Source: Megalopta genalis
Lineage: Eukaryota > Arthropoda > Insecta > Hymenoptera > Halictidae
DNA: 64,000 bases
Assembly (NCBI RefSeq): GCF_051020955.1
Contig: NW_027476167.1
Span: 1-64,000, forward strand
Direction: 5' to 3'
Shown here in pieces: positions 43,021 through 54,850 of this stretch. The stretch's first letter is position 1; each line of letters starts with the position of its first letter. The translations under genes and the position numbers were made by a program. Below the pieces are notes generated by a model, which saw nothing but the letters and a program-made list of their open reading frames with translations, did not search any database and had not been told where the DNA came from.

Positions 43021-45839
43021 AAATAAATAATTAAGTAATGAATTTTTAAAAACAAAGTTACAATTTTCTTCCTCTGTCATAATTCTTCGTCATCCTTATT
43101 ATACAATAAATAATCATCTTTTCAAAAAATTTGTGTCTCCTCCTCTAACATAACCCTGCTTCATCCCTTCCATGTGTTATTCATTTCTGTTCGGGGCTGG
43201 AACTATCCCAGAATGGGAGACTGTTAGTCGGAATGGTTGAACCTAAATAAACGATTAAATACATGTAAACACGTCGAGTCTTTATTACAGAATCGCAGAC
43301 GCGATCAACAAATAAATGGTTTTCAGTATACTTGATGAGAAAAATTCTCGGTCTACGTGGATGGCACAAGGTGGAAAAAAACAATTGGTCCCAAATGGTA
43401 GTCGCTACTTTAGCATAAACGAAGTACATATAGGGGAGGGGGAGGATACTGGCCTAATTATTGGCACACGTGTATTGTGCTGTGATCAGCGAATTATGCC
43501 GAATCGCGACGTCGCTATTGTCACGAGGAAATTATCCGCGTATATTTTTAAAAATAAAAATACCGCACTTAAATAGGAACTTCGATTTAATTTATAAGAC
43601 GGTTTTATTCAGTAATTTACGTATATTAGCCGTGGCGTAATAGTACAGAGCTGATAAGTAAGGTAAGGAATGTATTATGCTTGATTACCAATGAACGACT
43701 GTTTTATTACTCTTTTATACCTTTTGTTATTGTGGCGTACGTGATCGAATGCATGTATAATTATAACGGCGTATATGGTAGCGCAGGTCAAAGGGATCGG
43801 ATGTCCGAAAGATAGGCTGATCGAATGCGTCTCAGGTGGTCTCGCCTGGCACTCTACCCGAACGAATTTTCCTGCGTCATGAACCGAATTCCCGAATATC
43901 ATGCATTATGTCGGGTGTTCTGCCTAGGAGCCTGTAAAATCCCGGAGTTGGCCTCATTTTCCAGCTTAACCACCGGTCAAAACGGGGACAACGTCAAAGC
44001 ATTTTTGTTTCATATTTAAAGTGCCTTATCATTTCGTCCACACAAAATTTCACTTTTTTGCATAAATAACAAATGAATCGAACGATTTATTTCATTTCTT
44101 CATGTATTACGTCAAAAATACTACCATATTGTGACGTGTATTCATTTTCCATGTATATGAACAAATAGGTGTTCATGCTCAGAAATATTGAGGTTCCTTA
44201 TCATTTTGTCCGCCAGAGTATTTGTAGGATTGGGATGGGCGTATTCGAAGTATAACTTTAATGACGAAATAATTTAATAAAAATGTAAAAATGTAAAGAT
44301 ATAAAAATGGTACAATGGTCATGTGTACATTCACGATCGAAACTGATACATATCTGCGGTGTCTCCGCGATCTTCTTTTATTTCTTTCTGGACACGTTCC
44401 TGGAATGCTGGAGAATGATCGCGACGTTCTGTTTCTTTCGGTTCAATATTTCGGAAGCTCTCGATCCTCCGGGATGCTTCGTTGCAGCATCGGTATCGCC
44501 GGTCTCGTTAGCCAATATCAGCCGATTACGATGCATCTGAAACAATAGTGTAAGAATGCCCGTAAGGATGCCAAATGAAAGGTAACGTAACGACCTTTGA
44601 GGTCCATTTATACAAACGTCACCGCGGGTACATCGTAAAACTCACACCAACAGATCAGTACGGTCCACAGACATGGCCTCACCGTAAGACGGCCGGGCTG
44701 ACGGAAAAGTGTTGTTCTGATCTACATCTGACCGTTACCAGACCGGATGACGAGGTCCTAACCTCGCTATTAAACTAAAAGAAGAATGGATTCTACTCAG
44801 CTACATCGGAAGCTAGGCTAATCCTCACGACTTGTTTTTATAGTTGTTGACAATCGACGACTATAATTCCGTATCGGTACACGGCTGGCGACGTTTTCAT
44901 CAGCGAAGTTTGCTGTACACGTGAAAATAGTAAAAGAATAAAGTCATTTCCAGGCTTATAAACATCAGGGAAGATATTTCTCACCTAATCCATGACATCT
45001 GAAAGCAGACAGTTCGAATGGATATTTGATCGCCGACCGTGTGTCGCTGCAAGGCATTCCTGTTTCTTATAAGTTTCTTGATAAACTATTTTTCGCTTGT
45101 AGACATTTAAATTACAGACAGGCTGTGGATATTATTTCTCACAAACCAGGTATGTATTGTGAAAGGGATGACTGATATGCTATTTTTGAATGTATTACTT
45201 TACGAATGGAATGGAGCCGTTCTTCATTGAATAAGAATTTCATTGGCAGAAGTTGACGTTCCCATTACGACAGTTCTAGGTACTAAGTATTTTTTTACAA
45301 TAGCAGTTAATGGTTGCTGTATCATATGATTCTAGATAACTCATATTTAACAGACAGTTATTTTTATATTTTTAGGTCAATAACTCGCAGGGTACCTTAT
45401 CACTTTAACAGCTATCCTAACAGCTACCTGCGATGAATGCTCAGTCAAGTGTTTCAGTGCATTGTATAATAATTGAATGTAGAGCTCGAAATGTCGACTA
45501 AAAAGTCGCTTATATGTTAAGTGGCCACGACATTTTGAAGTCGGAAACGATTGTCCTCGTTACTGCAACATGGCTACTTTGGGGTACTGCCGATCTTACG
45601 ATAATTTCTTGTGTTTATTCTCAATTGATCTAATATATTCAAGATATAACAGAATGCTTCAGGAAACATAGTGTCACAGAACGAAAACCATTTTATTTGA
45701 CTAGTTCCCTTCACCTGTAATTTTCACAACCGAATCAAAAGTTTAACATCCTAAGATTTATGAAATGCGGAAACTAACTTCTTAAATTTCTAATAATGGT
45801 TTGATGTCATTTTACCCTATGAATCAGGTTGCAAATAAA
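43021..45839. other. Stretch without a recognised gene
   Basis: A possible short LTR-like piece lies at 43170-43305 (TGTTATTC to GATCAACA, with AATAAA), but it lacks a partner. ORFs 44315-44548 (77 codons) and 44575-44778 (67 codons) look protein-like but match nothing I know. No function is proposed. Confidence 0.4.
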
Positions 45840-46370
45840 GACGAAAAAGATACAAAAATCATGCTTTCCAAAACAAAAGAATAAACTATTATATCTATAA
45901 AACTCGACAAAATTACAGAAAAATAATAAATAATCCACTGCCTAGATATATTTGCGTCTTGTTTTAAGTTTTCATATCTTTTTTTATGTGTGCGTTGTGA
46001 TTACAGAGCCCTCTTATGACAAACTGCGTATTGCATTTAACGTTAATTTCTTGGTCTGTGAAATGTGTGGACACTGCACGTAATTTTCTTTCCTTTTTTA
46101 AAATAATATTGCAAGTACTGAAACATGTATAATAAGTTATGATACCTAAAGCTCATACAATTTTCGAAGTTTAGTATTTACCTAGAACTGATTGCATCAA
46201 ATTAGATCTAACTAGATCAGTGCACAGAAATCGACACACGGTAACTAGATGAGTGATCAGAAATTGGCACATGGTAATTAGAAAAGGCTCAGTTACTGAC
46301 ACATAGTAATTAACTTTTCATTTTTTAAGAGCGCAGTAATTCGATCGAAAACTGATTTTTATATTAGATT
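45840..46370 (+). repeat. Dispersed repeat copy A (inverse copy at 54440-54850)
   Basis: Ordered matches to the reverse complement of 54440-54850 include ATCATGCTTTCCAAAACAAA, GAGCCCTCTTAT, AAGCTCATA, TTTTCGAAGTTTAGTATTTA, AGAAAAGGCTCAGT and CAGTAATTCGATCGAAAAC. Divergence and indels are clear. No coding region was recognised. Confidence 0.65.
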
Positions 46371-46448
46371 TTGTTAATTATTTTGTGTTCTTTATATATT
46401 TTGGTTATCATAAAATTTGTATTTATATTATATAATAGACATCAATGT

Positions 46449-46921
46449 TAGAGGTGTGCGAGTACGGATCAGGACGGGATCTTGAAACTTTCGGGTTTTC
46501 CGAAAATGTTTAGGACTTCTTAAAATACTGGGAGCGCGTCTTTTTTTTAATACGGTCCTAGTTAAAGATTTTTTATTTCCATTGTTGCAGTTTATTTTGC
46601 AAAATTTTATATTTTTTAACAAACCAGAAAAGTAAGATATGTATAGTTTGATTTAAAATCCTCTACGTATGACAGTATGTAATAGAGCTTGGTTCTCTCG
46701 ATTGCAACGATATTTCCAATTGTTGAAAACATCTTTTCGCTAGTCAATTTTGTACTAGGTACGGCGATGTGTCGTTTTGTAATAATTGGTAGCATAGGAA
46801 ATCGAATGTTTTCAGGAATCTTGAATATTGTCGTCCCGATCTCGTCCCGACCCGATACACATCTTCTCATCCCGTTCCAAGCATCGGGTTTCGGGAAATC
46901 CCGAGTTCACGCACACCTCTA
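46449..46921 (-). mobile_element. Internally deleted hAT element
   Basis: Terminal inverted repeats TAGAGGTGTGCG (46449-46460) and CGCACACCTCTA (46910-46921) are exact. The flanking octamers ATCAATGT (46441-46448) and ATCAACAT (46922-46929) agree at six of eight positions, as expected of an old 8-bp hAT duplication. Only the transposase C-terminus remains inside. Confidence 0.8.
46616..46870 (-). pseudogene. hAT transposase C-terminal dimerisation domain
   Basis: The frame shows FPMLPIITKRHIAVPSTKLT followed by SEKMFSTIGNIVAIERTKL, the pattern of the hAT dimerisation domain (P-L...A...PxTxxxSExxFSxxGxI...R). The catalytic part is absent. The fragment lies wholly between the terminal repeats. 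Confidence 0.78.
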
Positions 46922-47059
46922 ATCAACATATATTTTAAATATTTTAGGAATTGCGATATGGGTTAAAAAAACCATTTAATTTGTCGAAAACTTAGGACGA
47001 TACTTTAATGAACACAGTAAATAACCCACTTACCTTAGTAAATAAATATAGAAAAGAAA

Positions 47060-47420
47060 GAATATTGCACCGAGTGGCAGACCAAAAAAATTAACAGTAC
47101 AAAAACATGAAATTCTTAGGATTATTAAAAAGAAGCCAGATATAAGTGCGTCTGAGATTGTATCAAAAGTTCAGGAACGAAATAAAAATCAAATGCATAC
47201 AAGAACGATTCAAATTACATTGGGCAGGATTTAAAAGCAAAATTGTGAGGAAGCAACCGTACATCAGTGAAGTGAATAAAACAAAGAGAGTGGAATTTGC
47301 GAAGCAAATCTCTCTCTGAGTCGGACAATTAGTGTTTATAGACGAAATAAAATGGGTAAACACTTGAATTTTGACATATGAAAAGAAAATTAGCAAAAAA
47401 GTGCGGGTTAATTAGGAATG
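47060..47420 (+). pseudogene. Tc1-like transposase fragment
   Basis: From about 47078 the plus frame reads GRPKKLTVQKHEILRIIKKK then PDISASEIVSKVQE and HTRTIQITLGRI, which fits the helix-turn-helix region of Tc1 transposases. A stop and a shift follow, then VRKQPYISEVNKTKRVEFAK and VFIDEIKW, where the D belongs to the catalytic DE motif. Further stops make it non-functional. Inverted repeats were not found around it. Confidence 0.72.
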
Positions 47421-48019
47421 GGAATGACATACTATTTTTAATGGGATAACGATTCGAAACTTGCGGCTGATATGGTACGTCAATGACTTTTATGTAATAC
47501 TATATGACTCCTATCGAGATCCATCCATGTAAATCAGGGATTGAAATTATCGAGCATGCAGCATTGTTAGTAGGCGTAGCCTCGCGCTACACTTGCGTCT
47601 ACTTGAACATACTCGAACGACAGTGCTCGACAAGACATTCTGCAAGTCAGACGTTTGTTTCATGTCACCACACTTCTATATATGTATTTGTTGTTTGTAA
47701 GGAATTTATATGTTACGACCAACCTATTCACGAAATGCCTACGCAAGGAGTGAGGACAAGCGACGCATGTGCGAGAGTCCCGCACAGCGACGTGGCGCGT
47801 CTAGCGGGTGAAAAAGTTATAATGTTCAAAATTATTAATGTTATTAATGTTTCAAAATTATAACGTAATTGTATAGCTTTGGAAGTTGAGTTGAGAAAGT
47901 TGAGGAACCAACCTACAGTGGATTTTCCTTAGATGGAAAAGTACTTGAGCGATTTATGGAATGCTTTTTAGAAATTGCGGTCTTTCGCGGACAATTCATC
48001 AAATCCTTATCGGTTAAGG

Positions 48020-48520
48020 ATAAGGATCTGGCGAACATTTGAATTTCTCAAGGAATTATAATTACAAAGTAATTCAATTACAATGTAATTCGAAATTGAG
48101 ATCGCCATTTAATTAAAATACAAGGTGATTTGTAATTCAATAGGAGTATAATTACAAAATACTAAGTATTTCAATTACATTAATTACGAATTACAATGTA
48201 CTTAATAAATAAATTAAAATATTATTAATAACTACGACGTAATTATTATTTATTAGACACGGTGTACTGCATGAATAATAAATACTTAACAATTAAATGA
48301 TAATTAATAAGTAACAATTGAAATCGTATTCGTAATTAATAAACAAATTTTATTATTTCAAATAATTTGTTTATATCTATATAAATAATAAGTAATTATT
48401 TTTCTCTTTCATTTAAACTTTCAAACAACAAATAATTATACATACATATATATTATATTGTATTTCAATTACACTCGTGATTAAAATAATTCGTAATTGA
48501 ATCAACATTCTAAATACATT
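48020..48520. repeat. Simple AT-rich repeat region
   Basis: Repeated short motifs of AATTACAA and TAATTCAATTAC type, both direct and inverted. No coding potential. Confidence 0.55.
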
Positions 48521-48542
48521 CGAGAGGCCAATCATTCCCACG

Positions 48543-48971
48543 TTATCGCGACTGTGAACACTCTCCACTCATACAGGATTGTATACGCCTATCTTGAAAT
48601 GTGATTGGTTTCTTGAAAATTCGTTCAATTCCTTCTTGAGTGGTACCACTTATTACGTTTGCATAGGTCATTTTGCTTAGAACACGTAATTTTTGTTTGC
48701 ATAAGTGCATGGTAGTTCTAGGTAGTTTTTCACTTACTACTGAGGGGGGTTGGGGGCTCCCCTTGACATGCCGAAAAAATTCAAAGTCGAACGAGTCACA
48801 TGGATCGTAATCTAATCCGGGCTTGAATATGGGACAACAGGTACAAAATACATAATGCAAAGATGAAACATCCTTCTTTTTGTTTATTTTTAAATAAAAT
48901 TTGCATAAATGTGTTTGTAAGATTTTTCTGATTAAAGTAAGAACAAACATAGTATGTATAAATCGGCTCAT
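48543..48971 (-). CDS. Unidentified 142-codon ORF
   Basis: It begins MSRFIHTMFVLTLIRKILQT (hydrophobic start, not a clear signal peptide). A cysteine-containing centre (VFCTCCPIFKPGLDYDPCDS) is followed by a basic C-terminal half. I do not recognise it. Surrounding DNA is AT-rich and without genes. It could be a remnant of a mobile element or chance. Confidence 0.25.
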   Translation of the reverse strand: MSRFIHTMFVLTLIRKILQTHLCKFYLKINKKKDVSSLHYVFCTCCPIFKPGLDYDPCDSFDFEFFRHVKGSPQPPSVVSEKLPRTTMHLCKQKLRVLSKMTYANVISGTTQEGIERIFKKPITFQDRRIQSCMSGECSQSR

Positions 48972-50170
48972 CTCAATACTAATTTTTTACCTTAAATTAC
49001 AAAAACAAAAATGTTTATGTTGTCGTTTTATTGGTTGGAATAAAAAAAATTAAGTAAATATTAATATGAAAAGTATATTTATGTTTTTTATAAAATTTGT
49101 AATTTTAGAAGATATAATCTTACAAAAATTATATTGTATTTGATCTTAATTTATAATCACAAAAACCTCACAATTACAGTGGGAAAAATCTTACAATTAC
49201 CGTTAAGAAAAAATAAGAAATAAAAAAGTGTCGTATTACATAATAATTATATCCATCCTTTATTTGCTGTCTACTTTTGCGTTTGTCGAAGTTGTATTAA
49301 TATTTTTATTAATAATAAGGTAAAATAACTGGAAAATGATTAAATTAATCGATTAATCATAAACACGTCATTCGCTGCAAACCGAGCCGCATTAGAGAGC
49401 AGACGAAAAATACGTCGACGTAGTATACAGTGATTAAACCTAAAAATTTTTAACTTCTTAACAACAGATTGCTAACCTCAAAAAATATGTAATTAAATAT
49501 AATTACTTAAAACAGTTTCAAAGTTTTGTTCACACTTACCAACTGATGAACGATGGCATTTTTAAATTTTGAGAAAGATTTGATCCATTTTGTATAACAG
49601 GCCATATGTTAGAGAATTTTTTCAGATTTTTCGATCGTAAAATGTGATCACAAAAAAATAGAGAACGAAAAAACAAAACGGAAAGTTGCAAATTTTTCGG
49701 AAATGACAAATCTTGTCTTCGCCATTTTAATTCTATCGGAGGATATTGCTGAAAGCAGCAATCTCTGATGTTGTCAGCAATCTTTGCCAGATTTTTTGTG
49801 GGGGTGAAACAATGTTATAAAAAATAAAAACCAAACTTTCGATTATTTAACTAGGAACACGAAATTCAAGATATGAAACTATGATATGCGTGATATACAA
49901 AATCTTCGTTATGATTACAACGTCGTTGGTTGATGGAGCGAGCGAGATACGAGTCTTTTGAACGTTGTACGAGCGCTGATGAGGCTAATTTTGTTCATAA
50001 GTATTGCTCTTTCTCAATTTTTTTCAAAATTGAGTTCTTAATGTTTTAAATATATTTCGGATAAAGATATAGGCAAAAGTAATTTTTGAGCATTTTATAT
50101 TCCATCGTTTACCCGAATGTATATACTTTTTATTACAGTTTTATCTCACATTCTTTATATTAAATAGATA
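48972..50170. other. AT-rich stretch without a recognised gene
   Basis: Nothing recognised on either strand. Confidence 0.45.
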
Positions 50171-50860
50171 CATGTGACCCCCATTAATATTCGGACACGA
50201 TATTATTAGAAAAATTATTGCTCCCTTTTATTGTTTATGGTAGTATTATTGAATCGTTTCCTCATATAATGAAGCACTTCTTAAAGTAAGTAGAAAAATA
50301 AATTTTGTTTATTTATTGCACATGTTCTTTTGTATAATAAGCGATAAACAAGATTGTGACAGAATTTAACGTCGCAAAAATATTCGGACACAACATCTTA
50401 GATGCCAGAGTAAAATATTGTATTACATTGACGACGCCGCTAACACATATTGTTTATAAATAAATAAAAATTCGTTGTAAGAACTCGGTACCACAGAAAT
50501 TATTGGTGATATCAGACGCTTTACTTGTGAAAATGGAATGAAAAGGAAGAAATACGTCTTTTGAAATCCGACAATTGGTTATTTATCACAAGGGAATGGG
50601 ATCTTTTAACAATAAAGCAGAATTAATGGAAACAATCACGAAAATATGATCAGAAATTCCGACTGAATTTATGCCACACAGATGCAATGCAGTCCTCAAA
50701 TCCAAGGGTTATCCAACATCTTATTAGACTGTTATGTGAAAACTACAGTCAATGATACATCGCTGTTTTTCATTAAAAGTGATTATATAACTTAAGCGGC
50801 GTATGTTTCTGTGCATTCATAGGTACCGAACAATTCTATCAGAAGCTTATACTATTTCTT
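50171..50860 (+). mobile_element. Tc1/mariner-like remnant, copy 2
   Basis: The left 170 bp match 40185-40362 (ATTAATATTCGGACACGATA and onward). About 350 bp in, broken plus frames read GRKKYV, then IRQLVIYHKGMGSFNNKAEL and EFMPHRCNAVLKSKGYP, resembling the N-terminus of a Tc1-like transposase. Stops interrupt every frame. The right end was not located. Confidence 0.55.
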
Positions 50861-50870
50861 TCGTCCTTTC

Positions 50871-51160
50871 CTAATTCGATGGCATCTCGATGTTGCGGGC
50901 CATCCTTGTCCTGCTCGCCTCTAGCGTACACATGTTCGTATCTATTGTCTCGAGTCGTCTGTAAGTCATTCCTCTGACGGCTTGATTCTTATCGTCGGAG
51001 ACCCTAAACGAGAAAGCCACTTGAAGGTGCCATAAAATAGTATTCCCTGCAATTGCTGTCAAGGACGGAAGGACTGTCCTGAAACTATACTTATCGTAAA
51101 CGAGAATTTCGAAGCATTGCACAGCATATGGTGTATCTCGACGTATTTCGTTTCTTTTTT
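50871..51160 (-). CDS. Unidentified ORF or terminal exon
   Basis: A minus frame without stops reads about RRDTPYAVQCFEILVYDKYS, then LPSLTAIAGNTILWHLQVAF and ends NIEMPSN. Codon choice (many GAC, CGA, AAG, balanced third positions) looks more coding-like than the AT-rich surroundings. There is no ATG at its left part, so it could be an exon or a fragment. I do not recognise the family. Confidence 0.3.
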
Positions 51161-52290
51161 ATGAAACCATTTCTAAATAAACCATAGACCTTTCCTAATA
51201 TATTAAAGAATTTTGTCAGCTTCTTCTTTGAAGAAAATTGTGGTTCAAAATAATGAGGAAGAAAAATAATTGATATGTTTCTTTTTCGCAGGAATAGAGA
51301 AAAGACTGTTCCTCAATACATAATCTATTGCAATCAGTGTTTTAAATTTTTCAGATTTTCTGGTAGGGTTTGATCGTATATTTATTAGTCTACTTGGACT
51401 AAATGATATTAACGAAACTAAGGGAATCGTGAAAATAATATAAAATTTCGAGTTACTGCAGTAGCTGTGTCTGTGTGTGCAATGTAATTTAAGTTATAAT
51501 TTTTTCCATAATTTAAATATTTAATCTTTTTAACTTACTTCTAATAAACGAATTTTATTATGTCTGATGGTGCATTATTTTTTTATACAATATTAATCGA
51601 TCTCGTAGTAATATGACTGAACTTTTGGATCGATTAAATATATGTACTACTCGATTAAAAACATCTAGCATTTAACATTTTCAACTATTTCATCATAAAT
51701 ACTGTACGATATTTTTGCAGTATAATTTATGCTGAAATTCATTTGCATCTTGTAATTGCGAAACAAATGACAACCTAGCAGAGTTGTACATTATTTAGAT
51801 AATAAATTATAGAAACGTTACGAACAAAAGATACTTCTTCATCTTTATGCAATATTGGAGGGTCCTAATAAAATAAGTATCTTTATTCGACGTGTTTGAA
51901 ATAAATAATTTTATTAGTCGATAATTTGTCCGACAAATAAAAATGTCACTTAATTATCAACACGTAACTACATTGTTCCAGAATAAAAACAAATCAATAT
52001 TCATAGAATCGTTTTTCAAATAAAGATAGGAAAGTGTCGAATATGTGGATGCTTGGTCTCAAGTCTCCGATTATATGCTTCCTAGTTTTCATTTCGGGAT
52101 AATACAGTATCTAACAAAAAGATAGCATACTTTAAAACTAATGTAATTTTTATTTATGTAACATTACAACTAAAATACTGTTTCTATATAAATTTGCAAA
52201 ATACCACTATAAACATAGTCAAATGAAATAAAATTGCATTTCGCAAGTGTAAACAATTTTATTTGAAAAAAGAGAATTTTTATGGAAATA
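51161..52290. other. AT-rich stretch without a recognised gene
   Basis: A sequence near 52106 (TACAGTATCTAACAAAAAGA) resembles the Tc1-like terminus at 52291 and may be an older related end. Nothing else. Confidence 0.45.
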
Positions 52291-53093
52291 CAGTCGGACA
52301 AAATGTTAGCACACTTAACTAAAAGTTATGTATGTCAATAAATCAAGGAATAATATTGAGTGCCTAATGTTTTGTGGCTCCATCTTTCCACATTTATTAA
52401 CAGTCGTCATTATCTACGAAGTTTCTTTATTAGTTTTTTACTCTAATTGCTTCTTATCATCTTAAATACATTTTTGTCATTCGGCAATGTTTTCTCGTTA
52501 TCTGCCATTTGCATAATGCATGGTTATGACTTTCGCAACAATTTTCAACGATGTGACCTTGCTGATCAATCTACGAGAAAAAAATTCGCGGCATCACCCT
52601 GTTGAAAAATATGTACAGGATATTCCTGAAACTATCTACAAGCAGGCACCGGGTTATTCTTCATAAAAAAGAAATAAAAATGATATAGAGTGACTTCTTT
52701 TTTCTTTAGGATTTCGTTTTCGAGAAAACCAAGTTTTAAACCTTGCTTTGTACATACGCTTGTCCGGCTATAAGCGATGTACATCGCTTAGCAAATTTTC
52801 AATCTCGATTTTCTCGAAAACTAAATCCTAAACAAAAAAATATTATTCTACACTTTTTTCATGTTTTTTTTATTCGGAATTACATGGTGCCGCAACATAA
52901 TTCTTAGTGAAATATGGCATCATTTTTTTCTAAGTAAAATTGTTTAAACTGGCGTAACGTAATTTTATTTCATTTGTGTATGTTCATAACAGTAATTTAA
53001 ATATCTGTATAGTATTAGAATCTTGGTTATTACCTTAAATAAATCTAAATTACGTTAATTTTAAAGTGTACTATCTATATTCGTCCGGCACTG
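52291..53093. mobile_element. Non-autonomous Tc1/mariner-like element
   Basis: Imperfect terminal inverted repeats: left CAGTCGGACAAAATGTTAGC; right, reverse complemented, CAGTGCCGGACGAATATAGA. Both continue into a TACAC/CACACTT block. TA dinucleotides flank both ends (52289-52290 and 53094-53095). About 800 bp with no transposase recognised. Confidence 0.55.
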
Positions 53094-53175
53094 TAGCCCG
53101 TTGAGTTTCTTCTTCTTTGAGCTTCTTCACATGTCGCGAAGTAAAGATATTTTTCTACCAGAAAGTATCAGTGCA

Positions 53176-53669
53176 TGTTCCGGCCGAATCGCGGACCGCG
53201 GGTCAACGCACGTTCGACTTTCGATGTACGCCGTCTCGCCGTTTTTGTCGAATAAAAGGCGAGGCGGCGAGACAATAACACGATCGACGTGCGTTGGCCC
53301 GACCGTCAAATGCTCGCCTCGGCCTAATTGTATACGCGGCGTTTTTGCCTTAGGAGGCAATGACCGGCCTTCGACACCTGACGATGCGTCTCCTTGAGCA
53401 TCGTCCAGGTGTCTATATATACTGCCGCAAATGTGATAACAGGGATTCTCCGAGATATCGTGAATAGTCAAGTTTAATTTAGCGCCCCTTGCGCCTATAC
53501 GAAGCTGTGCTTCAATTTCATAGTTCTTTCGAAGCCGTGCTTCAAATCATACGTCGAACGGAGCCGTGCTCCAAAGATTGTAAACCAAAGGACTGTGGAG
53601 TCCGAATCAATAAATCGTGTATCGTCTCCTCACGAATTCCGGCGCTTTAATTTTGTGCCGTGCGCAACA
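53176..53669 (+). repeat. Solo LTR of the BEL family
   Basis: TGTTCCGGCC to GTGCGCAACA, 494 bp, closely related to the LTRs at 3976 and 10545. A perfect 5-bp duplication GTGCA flanks it (53171-53175 and 53670-53674). No internal sequence remains, so it arose by LTR-LTR recombination. ORFs across its edges are shadows. Confidence 0.95.
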
Positions 53670-53674
53670 GTGCA

Positions 53675-54439
53675 CATTTCATTTTACATCCATTTCCAAT
53701 ACATACATTTTTTATTCAAAGCGTATTTATTCGTGGCGTTGAATATAATTTTCATCTTTTATCTTTATCTTCATACGAAGGCTACGAATAGATTTACGGA
53801 TAACTTTTGCCAGAATTTTGAAGATTCAAACTTTTACAATCTTGAATATACCTTCATAAAGCAGGGATTGAAAACAATTATGACATCAGTTTCAGTTCTG
53901 GAAAGAATTATGGAGAATCCAAAAATTCTCATCAAACAGTTTCCATTGTTTAATGATGGAAATAAACAAAAATCAATACCGCGTATCCAATTAAATAATG
54001 ATATTTTATTCGAAGTATGCACACGTGCTATTTTATGTCCTTTATATCCGTTTATGTAACTGCGACAAGCTGACTAGAACGCGCTGTTTGACCGATCAAC
54101 TGAAACAAAAATCTCAACGCACACAAAATAACTGCCGAGGAGCGGCGATGTCTCTGGACGCCAAGGAGAACTGTGATAGTTGAATGCCGACATTTAAAAC
54201 CGATATTATGTATATAGGTCCATAACTGTTAATTTTCAGTTCTCTATGATAGCCAGATAGGATTAGTGTGTCACTTACTGTGCCCATTAAAGTGGCGTCC
54301 GAAATTTTCGATAAATTATATGGCTTTCTTTATCTATGGTGTACTTCGTAAAAAACATTTAAAATATATATTGATGTCTTTTACATAAATACGAATTTTA
54401 TTATAATTGAAATATATAGGGAACACAAAATATTTAACA
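53675..54439. other. Stretch without a recognised gene
   Basis: A plus frame that opens inside the solo LTR (from 53595) runs to 54059 and includes a hydrophobic segment. It has no recognised motif and is probably chance. Confidence 0.4.
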
Positions 54440-54850
54440 AAATATAAATAGTAGTTTTCGATCGAGTTACTGTGCCTTGTAAGAATGAAAAGTTTACTAC
54501 TGCGTGCTATTTACTGAGCCTTTTCTAGTTATCATCTGCACACTCATCTAATTACTATGTGTCAATCTCTGTGCACTGATCTATTCACTGTAAAGAGTGC
54601 TAGGTAAATACTAAACTTCGAAAATTTTATGAGCTTTGGGTATCATAATTTATTACACATGTTCAGTACAATCACGTATAGCGTATACACATTTCACGGA
54701 CAAAAAAAGTAATCTTAAATGTAACACGTAGTTTGCTATAAGAGGGCTCAGTCTAGACTGTTTTTCTGCAATTTGGTAGAGTTTCTTGAATATAATAATT
54801 TATTTTTTTGTTTTGGAAAGCATGATTTTTGTATTTTTTTATCTTTATTT
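54440..54850 (-). repeat. Dispersed repeat copy B (inverse of 45840-46370)
   Basis: Reverse-complement relative of copy A, sharing TTTTCGATCGAGTTACTG, GAGCCTTTTCT, TAAATACTAAACTTCGAAAA, AGAGGGCTC and TTTTGGAAAGCATGATTTTT in matching order. Confidence 0.65.
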
